From Faeciplasma avium (lineage in GTDB: Bacteria; Bacillota; Clostridia; Oscillospirales; Ruminococcaceae): a stretch of 15,421 nucleotides of DNA. The notes beneath the pieces are model-generated. The model searched no databases, was not told where the DNA came from, and worked only from the letters and a program-made list of their open reading frames with translations. Made by a program: the position numbers and the translations under genes. Within the stretch, counting starts at the first letter, position 1. The number at the start of each line of letters is the position of its first letter. The stretch covers positions 1-15,421 of the forward strand of contig DVOL01000056.1 of NCBI GenBank assembly GCA_018713505.1. The letters run 5' to 3'. Shown piece by piece: positions 1 through 5,567 of this stretch.

Positions 1-43
1 TATCCCCGGCTATCTGTCAAGCGGCATATTGTACAAATCTTAA
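1..43 (+). CDS. C-terminal end of an unidentified protein (5' end outside window)
   Basis: The frame beginning at base 2 reads IPGYLSSGILYKS and stops at TAA 41-43, directly before a terminator hairpin. An ORF end abutting a terminator is the normal layout for the last gene of a transcript, so this is probably a real gene tail. Thirteen residues are too few to identify the protein. The other two plus frames have no such well-placed stop. Confidence 0.4.
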   Translation, partial: IPGYLSSGILYKS

Positions 44-93
44 GGGCGGACTCTGTCTATTTTCACGATAGACGGAGCCGTCCTTTTGCTTTG
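44..93 (+). terminator. Rho-independent terminator
   Basis: Left arm 44-60 pairs with right arm 68-83 through 16 pairs with two G-U pairs and one bulged A at 50. The loop is 61-67 and a T-rich run follows at 84-93. It closes the transcript of the gene ending at 43. Only 28 bases separate it from the next ATG, so the promoter of the surface-protein gene overlaps this stem, lies upstream, or depends on readthrough. Confidence 0.8.
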
Positions 94-121
94 TCAGTAT
101 CCTAACAAAATCTAGGAAAGG

Positions 122-1861
122 ATGAAAAAAATGAAACTCAAGCGAATTCTTAGCATCGCAATTTCAGCCTTGCTCTGCCTGGCGCTTTTGCCGACTGCGG
201 TTGCGGCTGCCGGAGGAACAAAGGTTTTGGTAAACGGAGAGAATATTCTGGAAGCAGCTGACTATACCGTTACCTGCGGAGAAGGTACGGCAGTATATAA
301 TCCCGTGACCCTTGAGCTTACACTTAACAATGCAACAATTAATACTCGTGGAATTGGAACCGGCTCGGCAGGAATAGTTACAGACGGTGATTTAACCGTT
401 ATTCTTGTCGGTGCAAATGTTATCGACCTGTCTGCCAGCACGCCTTCAGCAAGCGGCGTCTGGGCTGACGGAAATCTGACTATCAGCTCAAGCAGTGGAG
501 GAAGCCTTCAAAGCTCAGGAGCACTTGTCAGCTGGAGCGCTGGAGATATCAAAATAACCGGCTCGGTTATCACCGTTAACTCTCAGAGCAATAATCGCTC
601 CTCGGTTTGGTCTAGAAACGGCAGTATCTATATCGAGAACTCAACCGTTACGGCAAACGGCTCATATGGCGCTCTATTGGGAGGAAAGGACATCATCATT
701 GCCGCCAGCACAGTGAATTCCAGCTGCACGGTGTCAGGATACAACGCAATAGGGACCTCCGGCGGAAAAATTGAGATAAGGGAAAATTCAAAAATAACAG
801 CAAGCGCAGTATCCAGCGCAATATACAGCACAAAAGAGATGGTTATCGACGGCAGCGTTGTAAGCTCCGAATCGACAAGCAGCTTTGGAATTGCATCAGC
901 AAGTACCCTTGCCATCCAAAACGGCTCTGACATTACCGCCAAGGGAAATGGATCCGGTCTGTCAAGCGGCACCAATATTACAATATCAGAAAGTAAAGTC
1001 CAAGCCGCAGGAGCTACGGCGGCTGGTATAGCCTCTAACTACGGTAGGATTGAGGTTATCGGAGGCTCCGACATAACTTCAACCGGCACTACTGCCTATT
1101 CTGCTTATACCGGGTTAAAGCTCTCACTACAGAACGATAATCTTATCGAGTTAAAAGTAGGAAGCAGTGAGTCTGACGCACAGCATTTTGACGGCTCTCC
1201 GTACAGCGCCGGCGTTACTTTCGACAGTGACGACATGAATACTCTGGGAAGCTATACATACGCTCATGTAAGGGTGCATACCCATGTCTTTGACAGGGAG
1301 GTTTCAAGCACTGACTACCTTGCCTCAGAGGCAACCTGCAAGGAATACGCAAGCTACTACTACTCGTGCGAATGCGGTGCGGCAGGAACGGCTACCTTCT
1401 CGGGAACACAGCTTGCAGAGCATGTCGTGAGCAGTGCCTTAACCTACGACGATGCCGGTCACTGGAACGCCTGCTCCACCTGCGACGACAAGCTAAACTA
1501 CGAGGCCCACACCCTCGACTTTGTCATAGAGAGATATCCCACCGAGGCAGTTAGCGGCTCGGGACATTACGAGTGCTCCGTCTGCGGATATGTGTCTGCA
1601 AGCGTCCCGACATACTCCGCTCAGCCTATTCCTGAGACTGTTGTCACTCCCTCACAGCCATCGGATGAGGATACCTCCGATGTAACCCTTGACGAGGATA
1701 ATGTCCCCGGCTCTGATGTCACAATAGACGAGCCTGTGCAGTCAGGTCAGTCTGACGAGGAGGCAGAATCAGCGGCTCCCAATCCCCAAACCGGGCTTAT
1801 CGCTCCTATGGGTATAATCCTTGCGGCGGCTATGGCGGCTCTGGTCGGGAAAAGAGGATAG
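122..1861 (+). CDS. Secreted, sortase-anchored beta-helix-like surface protein
   Basis: Predicted 579-residue exported protein, probably linked to the cell wall. Residues 1-30 form a signal peptide: basic start, hydrophobic core, AVAAA cleavage region. Residues ~33-75 (VLVNGENI ... LTLNNATI) resemble the entry module of clostridial carbohydrate-binding or beta-helix surface proteins. Residues ~75-335 are Ser/Gly/Thr-rich and repeat short strands such as DIKITGS, SIYIENSTV and NITISESKV every 35-45 residues, as expected for a right-handed parallel beta-helix. Residues ~390-495 carry H/C segments (C406, C416/C418, C451/C454, C485/C488) like the CxxC modules of gut Clostridia surface proteins. 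A Ser/Asp/Glu-rich linker leads to NPQTG at 554-558, a hydrophobic stretch and a KR tail, a sortase signal. AGGAAAGG at 114-121 touches this ATG; the ATG at 131 has better spacing and may be the true start. The ligand is unknown. Confidence 0.8.
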   Translation: MKKMKLKRILSIAISALLCLALLPTAVAAAGGTKVLVNGENILEAADYTVTCGEGTAVYNPVTLELTLNNATINTRGIGTGSAGIVTDGDLTVILVGANVIDLSASTPSASGVWADGNLTISSSSGGSLQSSGALVSWSAGDIKITGSVITVNSQSNNRSSVWSRNGSIYIENSTVTANGSYGALLGGKDIIIAASTVNSSCTVSGYNAIGTSGGKIEIRENSKITASAVSSAIYSTKEMVIDGSVVSSESTSSFGIASASTLAIQNGSDITAKGNGSGLSSGTNITISESKVQAAGATAAGIASNYGRIEVIGGSDITSTGTTAYSAYTGLKLSLQNDNLIELKVGSSESDAQHFDGSPYSAGVTFDSDDMNTLGSYTYAHVRVHTHVFDREVSSTDYLASEATCKEYASYYYSCECGAAGTATFSGTQLAEHVVSSALTYDDAGHWNACSTCDDKLNYEAHTLDFVIERYPTEAVSGSGHYECSVCGYVSASVPTYSAQPIPETVVTPSQPSDEDTSDVTLDEDNVPGSDVTIDEPVQSGQSDEEAESAAPNPQTGLIAPMGIILAAAMAALVGKRG

Positions 1862-1925
1862 GAGTAAGAGCTGACAAAGTAAAATAGCAGTTCCCTGCGA
1901 ACTGAGTCTATTATCGACAGACTGA

Positions 1926-1957
1926 AAAATCCCTGCTTTTAGCAGGGATTTTCTTTT
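1926..1957 (+). terminator. Strong Rho-independent terminator after the surface-protein gene
   Basis: A perfect 12-bp stem (AAAATCCCTGCT at 1926-1937 with its complement at 1941-1952) has a three-base TTT loop and is followed by CTTTT. The A-rich left flank means it could also work on the minus strand. A weaker 6-bp hairpin (CAGTTC/GAACTG) lies just upstream around 1888-1904. Confidence 0.9.
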
Positions 1958-2024
1958 GTCCCCTCCCCTGCCGCAAGCTGCTATATTCGGGAGCGTGATT
2001 TTAACTCTCTGCGTCAAATAGTTA

Positions 2025-2053
2025 TTGACATATGCCATAAACCGTGGTAAGAT
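2025..2053 (+). promoter_or_regulatory. Sigma-A-type promoter of the broken DUF134 gene
   Basis: TTGACA at 2025-2030 matches the -35 consensus fully. A 17-base spacer leads to TAAGAT at 2048-2053, which matches 4 of 6 bases of the -10 consensus. The ATG of the DUF134 fragment lies 31 bases downstream, preceded by AAAGGAG at 2071-2077. In the undamaged ancestor this promoter probably drove DUF134 and perhaps the nifX-like gene behind it. Confidence 0.65.
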
Positions 2054-2083
2054 ATTTTATGGAGTAAATGAAAGGAGCGCAGA

Positions 2084-2130
2084 ATGCCTAGACCCAGAAA
2101 ATGCAGGAGAGTTTGCAGTCTGCCGCCGGT
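2084..2130 (+). pseudogene. 5' fragment of a DUF134 / UPF0251 gene
   Basis: The ATG at 2084 follows AAAGGAG at 2071-2077 and gives MPRPRKCRRVCSLPPV, the hallmark N-terminus of the DUF134 (UPF0251) family, a small putative DNA-binding family with a helix-turn-helix and Cys-rich ends. The frame stops at TGA 2135-2137 after 17 residues. Homology appears to end near the CCGGTC at 2125-2130, where the sequence changes to unrelated coding DNA. The rest of the gene resumes near 3003. About 35 central residues (in the family, the stretch from ...RFGP to ...LT) are in neither piece, so the event was an insertion plus deletion or a replacement, not a clean insertion. The promoter and ribosome site remain intact, so a 17-residue peptide could still be made. 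Confidence 0.8.
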
Positions 2131-2319
2131 CGTGTGAAAGCCGCCTACGGCGAGAAATACGATCCTATGATGATGCACGACAGTAAACGGGATGTGGCAA
2201 GTCTGCTCCATGAGGATTAGGAAATGCACTCCATCCGTGAGCGTCTGCGTCAGAAGCAGCAACAACAAGCACGGCAGAAGCAGACTAAAAAGAAAATCAG
2301 AGACAGTTGGGAACGATAA
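2131..2319 (+). pseudogene. C-terminal remnant of a mobilization/relaxase-like protein with an in-frame stop
   Basis: The frame in phase with base 2101 reads RVKAAYGEKYDP, then MMMHDSKRDVASLLHED, meets TAG at 2218-2220, and continues in the same frame as EMHSIRERLRQKQQQQ and on to TKKKIRDSWER, ending at TAA 2317-2319. The sense on both sides of the TAG reads as one protein, so the TAG is probably a nonsense change of CAG or a similar codon. A Gln/Lys/Arg-rich basic tail ending in ER resembles, from memory, the C-terminus of mobilization proteins of Clostridia conjugative elements. That identity is a resemblance, not a proven match. A terminator follows immediately, as expected at the end of a gene. 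Confidence 0.45.
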
Positions 2320-2329
2320 AGATTCAGCG

Positions 2330-2365
2330 GGGGTGCATTTTGAACGATGCACTCCAGCTTTTTTT
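2330..2365 (+). terminator. Rho-independent terminator after the mobilization-like remnant
   Basis: GGGGTGCAT at 2330-2338 pairs with ATGCACTCC at 2347-2355 (9 pairs, one G-U) across an 8-base loop. Seven T follow at 2359-2365. It starts 11 bases after the TAA of the remnant and insulates the next promoter. Confidence 0.85.
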
Positions 2366-2384
2366 GCTTTATGCAAGAAAAGTG

Positions 2385-2413
2385 TTGAAAAGTTCATATC
2401 TTGGTGCTATAAT
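2385..2413 (+). promoter_or_regulatory. Near-consensus sigma-A promoter for the 163-residue unknown gene
   Basis: TTGAAA at 2385-2390, a 17-base spacer and a perfect TATAAT at 2408-2413. The start codon lies 41 bases after the -10 box. Coming directly after a terminator, this makes the unknown gene an independent transcription unit inside the insert. Confidence 0.8.
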
Positions 2414-2454
2414 CATTGTGGATTTTTGTATTCAGATGCAAGGAGAGCGATTGA

Positions 2455-2946
2455 ATGGACAAGCAACTGTTGAACGAAATCAATGCTGCCTATTATGGGT
2501 TGGAACTGAAACAGGCAGAGATCGTCCATGCCCTTTTTCACAGAATCTTCGAATTGGAATCCGGTTGGTACAACGGACATTATCATAATGGTGAGGATGG
2601 AACCTGGCTCAGAGAGGCTTACCCCATCTCTGTGGTCGGTGTAAAAGGCTTCTGTGATATAGAGATACAGTTTGACAGTATTTCTATATCCACAAAGCTG
2701 AAACGAGATGTGGCGCTGTCATATTCCTTTGAGAAGTTTTCTGGATATAACTTTGAAGCATACGGTGTTGAAGATTACCTTGCGGATTTCTACCATGCAG
2801 GACAGACTGTGCAGGAAATGAAAGATAATATCCATGCCTGTGATGAAAAGGAAATTGGCTTTTCCTTTGTTTTTCCTTTTGATGTTGAGGGAAAACAGAT
2901 TTTTGAGTTTGTGAAACTGCTTCGCCGTGAGGGATTTTATTATTGA
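2455..2946 (+). CDS. Hypothetical 163-residue protein carried by the insert
   Basis: I do not recognise this protein. It is a complete ORF with AGGAGA at 2441-2446 eight bases before the ATG and a near-consensus promoter upstream. The product is soluble-looking: no signal peptide, no membrane segment, aromatic-rich and mildly acidic. Visible features are a His/Asp-containing segment (YNGHYHNGEDGTW, residues ~39-51), several beta-strand-like stretches (IEIQFDSISIST) and a C-terminal part ending KLLRREGFYY. Length and composition suit a small single-domain protein such as an immunity-type or element-borne accessory protein, but no motif proves this. It lies between two gene fragments and has no operon partner, which suggests cargo of the insert. 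Its base composition is more A/T-rich than the flanking redox genes. Confidence 0.75.
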   Translation: MDKQLLNEINAAYYGLELKQAEIVHALFHRIFELESGWYNGHYHNGEDGTWLREAYPISVVGVKGFCDIEIQFDSISISTKLKRDVALSYSFEKFSGYNFEAYGVEDYLADFYHAGQTVQEMKDNIHACDEKEIGFSFVFPFDVEGKQIFEFVKLLRREGFYY

Positions 2947-2958
2947 GGTATTGCTGCT

Positions 2959-3002
2959 ATGACAGAGCTACAGAAAACAATCGAAATAATGACTCGGCGT
3001 AG
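2959..3002 (+). pseudogene. Truncated start of a further insert gene
   Basis: GAGGT at 2945-2949 precedes ATG at 2959. The first residues read MTELQKTIEIMTRR and then run out of frame into the DUF134 3' fragment, stopping at TAA 3115-3117. This looks like the first codons of a gene translationally linked to the 163-residue gene and cut off at the right junction. The product is not recognisable. An alternative is that the last few codons (EIMT) come from the missing DUF134 centre, which has a similar IMT stretch in the family. Confidence 0.35.
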
Positions 3003-3260
3003 CAGGAGGAGTCCGCTGTGCAGATGCAGGTCTCCCGAGCGACGGTACAGCAGATTTACAACAGCGCAAGAGTCAAAATCGCTAAGGCTCTGGTCTGCGG
3101 GCTTGGCATCAAAATAAGTGGCGGAGACTATACTCTTTGTGGTGAAAACGAGGCTTTTTGCGAGTCGGGGCGGTGCGAGGACTGCCACAGACGAAATAAT
3201 CTATGCTGTGAGTCATACAGAATAAGGTGCAAAAGGCGGGGGCTTTCTCCGTCAGAATAA
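3003..3260 (+). pseudogene. 3' fragment of the DUF134 / UPF0251 gene
   Basis: From CAG at 3003 the frame reads QEESAVQMQVSRATVQQIYN and continues SARVKIAKALVCGL ... ISGGDYTLC. This is the helix-turn-helix and conserved core of DUF134 proteins (family pattern QEE-A-QM-V-R-TVQ-IY ... GGDY-LC). A Cys-rich tail follows (C-ESGRCEDCHRRNNLCC) and TAA at 3258-3260. TAG lies in frame directly before the CAG, and the first usable internal start would be GTG 3018 without a good ribosome site, so no normal product is expected. DUF134 genes commonly sit next to NifX/NifB-like genes, as here: the next gene starts 71 bases on. A small GGGCA/TGCCC hairpin lies in that gap. Confidence 0.8.
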
Positions 3261-3331
3261 AAACCTGTTTAGCCAGGGCATTCCTGCCCATACTAAATAT
3301 CAGACTTAAATTTACAAAGGAGAGGTTTCAG

Positions 3332-3760
3332 ATGAAGATTGCAGTAACCTACGAAAACGAAGAGGTATTCGGGCATTTCGGTCACACGAAGCAGTTCAAG
3401 CTGTATCAGGTTAAGGACGGCAAAATCATTTCCAGCGAGATAATAGACACTAACGGGAGCGGTCACGGTGCGCTTGCGGGGCTTCTTAAGAGTCTTGGCG
3501 CCGATGTTTTAATCTGCGGAGGAATCGGTCAGGGCGCAAGGCTTGCTCTTGAGGAGGCGGGAATCCGTCTTTTCGGAGGAGTTTTTGGCAGTGCGGACAA
3601 GGCTGTAAATGACTATATTGAGGGGAGCCTTAGCTACGACCCGGACGCTAGGTGCGATCATCACTCCAAGGGTCACGGCGAGGGTCACTCCTGCTCCGGG
3701 CATGATTGTTCGGAGCATGGTTGCTCTGAGCATAGTTGCTCTGAGCATTCTTGCTCTTGA
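3332..3760 (+). CDS. NifX/NifB C-terminal-like (dinitrogenase Fe-Mo cofactor biosynthesis family) protein with Cys/His tail
   Basis: A 142-residue protein. The start at 3332 is set by AAAGGAGAGG at 3316-3325; the frame is open further upstream but has no ribosome site there. Residues 1-~100 match the small alpha/beta family of NifX, NafY and NifB C-termini: MKIAVTYENEEVFGHFGHTK, then a central GADVLICGGIGQGA segment and an AL-EAGI-LFGGVFGSAD-AV end. In nitrogen fixers such proteins carry Fe-S-Mo cofactor precursors. In Clostridia many stand-alone copies occur with no nitrogenase, and their role is unknown. No nif genes are visible here. Residues ~115-142 form a tail of His and Cys in CSEHG/CSEHS repeats encoded by a 15-bp tandem repeat, a likely metal-binding or metal-storage tail. 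The disrupted DUF134 gene upstream is the usual partner and possible regulator. Confidence 0.85.
   Translation: MKIAVTYENEEVFGHFGHTKQFKLYQVKDGKIISSEIIDTNGSGHGALAGLLKSLGADVLICGGIGQGARLALEEAGIRLFGGVFGSADKAVNDYIEGSLSYDPDARCDHHSKGHGEGHSCSGHDCSEHGCSEHSCSEHSCS
3691..3760 (+). repeat. 15-bp in-frame tandem repeat coding CSEHx units
   Basis: Units 3691-3705, 3706-3720, 3721-3735 and 3736-3750 plus a partial unit 3751-3760 have the form TTGCTCTGAGCATxx with few changes. They encode C-S-G/E-H-x five-residue repeats at the C-terminus of the NifX-like protein. Because the unit length is a multiple of three, gain or loss of copies changes tail length without breaking the frame. Confidence 0.85.
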
Positions 3761-3873
3761 CACGAGCGTCATGACATTTATGCTCTGTACGGCTCTCAGG
3801 GCTTTTCATGGCGTTAAGCAGTAAAGCATGGGTATTATTGCTGTAGATAATATAAAAAAGAAAGAGGAATAGC

Positions 3874-5547
3874 ATGAAAATAGTTGTCATTGGCGGAGTC
3901 GCCGCCGGGACTAAGACCGCCGCCAAGCTTATGCGGCAGGACCGCAGTCAGGAGGTCGTAGTCTACACCAAGGGGAAGGATATTTCCTATGCCGGGTGCG
4001 GACTTCCCTACTATGTCGGCGGGATGATAGAGTCCCCGGAGGAGCTTATCGTAAACACTCCGGCAAAGTACACCGGGCTTACCGGCGTAAGGGTTGTGAC
4101 CGGCATGGAGGCTGTGGGTCTTGACGCCGAAAAGAAAACCGTCCTGTTTGCAAACGGCGAGGAGGTATCATACGATAAGCTCGTGATTGCGACGGGCGCA
4201 TACCCGTTTGTCCCCGACCTCCCGGGAACCGGGCTGGAGGGTGTTTTCACCGTCCGCACGCCGGAGGACGCTATAGGCATACGAGCGTATGTGGACAGCA
4301 AAAAATGCCGCTCCGCAGTCATCGTGGGAGGAGGCTTCATAGGTCTTGAGATAGCCGAAAATCTTTTGGCAAAGGGGCTAAAGGTCGCCGTTGTGGACAT
4401 GGCGTCGCAGCTTCTTCCAAATCTTTTTGACTTTGAGGTTTCTGATTACATCCGCCGTCACCTTCAGGCTAAGGGTATAAGAGTGGTCACCGGCACAGCC
4501 CTGAAGGGCATATACGGCAAGGAGGGCGGTCTTAAGGTTAGTACCTCGGCTTTGGATTTCGATGCCGACCTTGCCGTCTTGGCGATAGGAATCCGTCCCG
4601 CTACCGAGTGGCTGGCAGGCTCTGGAATCGAGCTTGTGAAGGGCGCAGTAGCTACCGACAGCTTCCAAAGGACGAATCTTGAGGATGTCTACGCCGTCGG
4701 AGACTGTGCACAGGTATTCAACCGGCAGACGGGAAAGGCTCAGTGGTCGGCAATGGGGTCCACCGCAAACATCACCGGCAGACTTCTTGCAAAGAATATC
4801 ACCGGCGAGCCGTCTAGGTACGGAGGCTGTCTTGGAACGGGAGTTGTAAGGCTCAGCGATTCCTTAAACGCAGGGCGGACGGGTCTTACCGAGGAGCAGG
4901 CTGCAAACGAGGGCTATGATGCCGTTTCTGCGACCTGCGTCACCGACGACAAGGCTCACTACTACGCCGATTCCTCCTTCTTCATTACAAAGCTTGTCGC
5001 AGACAGAGCGACAAAAAAGCTCCTGGGAATACAGGTTTTAGGCTCTGGAGCCGTAGACAAGATGGTCGACATCGCCGTCACGGGAATCGCAATGGGAGCC
5101 TCGCTAAGCGACTTTGACACCCTCGATTTTGCCTATGCTCCCCCGTTTTCGACAGCGATACATCCCTTCGTCCAGGCGTGCTACATACTTGAAAACAAGC
5201 TGAGCGGAGTGTATAACAGCATGACTCCCGCCGAGTACCTAAAGGGCGCCGCTAAGGGCTACAGGGTTATTGATGTAAATCCCGCTCCGGCGATTCCCGG
5301 CGCTCTTTGGCTAGACCTTGCAAAGGTCACAGGTCCCGTGGAGGGTCTTGGAAAGGAGGATAAGCTCCTTTTGGTCTGTGCGAGAGGAAAAAGAGGCTAC
5401 TTCCTGCAAAACCGTCTGAAGGCATACGGATATACAAATACCCTTGCCCTCGAGGGAGGACTCACCGTAAACAGCGTAAAGGTCGAGTTCTCGGGCACCG
5501 AGCTTCCTCCCGAGGAGATAAAAGAGTCAAGGGTCTTGGATGCCTGA
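3874..5547 (+). CDS. CoA-disulfide-reductase-like FAD/NAD(P)H oxidoreductase with C-terminal rhodanese domain
   Basis: A 557-residue flavoprotein of the CoA-disulfide reductase / NADH oxidase / persulfide reductase group. AGAGGAA lies just before the ATG. Domains: FAD-binding VIGGVAAGTKTAAK at 5-18; the single redox cysteine C42 in SYAGCGLPYYVGG; NAD(P)-binding VIVGGGFIGLEIAE at 149-162; FAD-contacting YAVGDC at 273-278; dimerisation domain ~325-445 with the LDFAYAPPFSTAIHP motif. Residues ~460-535 form a rhodanese domain with active-site loop CARGKR starting at C502, so a persulfide carried there could be handed to C42. Family members reduce CoA disulfide, CoA persulfide or polysulfide in the cytosol; the substrate here cannot be fixed from sequence. 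The last seven residues after K550 look out of register: a one-base backward shift continues smoothly into the next gene, so this ORF is probably the front of a longer fused frame. Confidence 0.88.
   Translation: MKIVVIGGVAAGTKTAAKLMRQDRSQEVVVYTKGKDISYAGCGLPYYVGGMIESPEELIVNTPAKYTGLTGVRVVTGMEAVGLDAEKKTVLFANGEEVSYDKLVIATGAYPFVPDLPGTGLEGVFTVRTPEDAIGIRAYVDSKKCRSAVIVGGGFIGLEIAENLLAKGLKVAVVDMASQLLPNLFDFEVSDYIRRHLQAKGIRVVTGTALKGIYGKEGGLKVSTSALDFDADLAVLAIGIRPATEWLAGSGIELVKGAVATDSFQRTNLEDVYAVGDCAQVFNRQTGKAQWSAMGSTANITGRLLAKNITGEPSRYGGCLGTGVVRLSDSLNAGRTGLTEEQAANEGYDAVSATCVTDDKAHYYADSSFFITKLVADRATKKLLGIQVLGSGAVDKMVDIAVTGIAMGASLSDFDTLDFAYAPPFSTAIHPFVQACYILENKLSGVYNSMTPAEYLKGAAKGYRVIDVNPAPAIPGALWLDLAKVTGPVEGLGKEDKLLLVCARGKRGYFLQNRLKAYGYTNTLALEGGLTVNSVKVEFSGTELPPEEIKESRVLDA
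5518..5525 (+). other. Apparent frameshift site joining two ORFs
   Basis: In the flavoprotein frame the codons are ATA AAA GAG TCA and end at TGA 5545-5547. If one base is re-read in the A-run 5520-5523, the sequence continues as RVKGLGCLRDKRYPDVFNVR directly into the siroheme-reductase frame with no stop. An AAAAA run instead of AAAA would give one open frame from 3874 to 6431. Possible causes are a natural one-base deletion, ribosomal -1 slippage on AAA, or a base error in the sequence. The site lacks a full tandem-slippage heptamer, since only the AAA codon re-pairs well, so a deletion or error is more likely than programmed shifting. Confidence 0.6.
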
Positions 5548-5567
5548 GGGATAAAAGATATCCAGAT

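Larger units (their letters stand above)
2131..3002. mobile_element. Foreign-looking insert (probable mobile-element remnant) splitting the DUF134 gene
   Basis: About 870 bases separate the two halves of the DUF134 gene. In order they hold the tail of a mobilization-protein-like reading frame with a premature stop, a terminator, a strong promoter, an intact unknown gene and the first codons of another gene cut off at the right junction. No terminal inverted repeats, no flanking target duplication and no transposase or integrase were found, so it is not a complete insertion sequence or integron. A leftover piece of an integrative conjugative element is the best guess. Junction positions are uncertain by roughly 10 bases on each side. 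Confidence 0.45.

Noticed and set aside
2014..2397. Minus-strand 127-residue ORF across the DUF134 5' fragment and insert
   Set aside because: It has no ribosome site, low-complexity Leu-rich translation, and mirrors the plus-strand promoter, gene fragments and terminator.
2100..3010. Complete insertion sequence within the DUF134 gene
   Set aside because: No transposase, no terminal inverted repeats and no flanking target duplication could be found.
3227..3331. N-terminal extension of the NifX-like protein
   Set aside because: The upstream part overlaps the DUF134 3' fragment, lacks a ribosome site, and the family N-terminus MKIAVTYENEEVFGHFGHTK begins at 3332.
3691..3760. Possible CRISPR-like short repeat array
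   Set aside because: The 15-bp units are contiguous with no spacers and lie in frame inside the NifX-like gene, coding a Cys/His tail.
5515..5530. Classic programmed -1 frameshift heptamer
   Set aside because: Only AAA re-pairs well after a one-base slip; the preceding ATA codon would mispair as GAT, so X-XXY-YYZ is not met. A deletion or base error is preferred, though slippage is not excluded.
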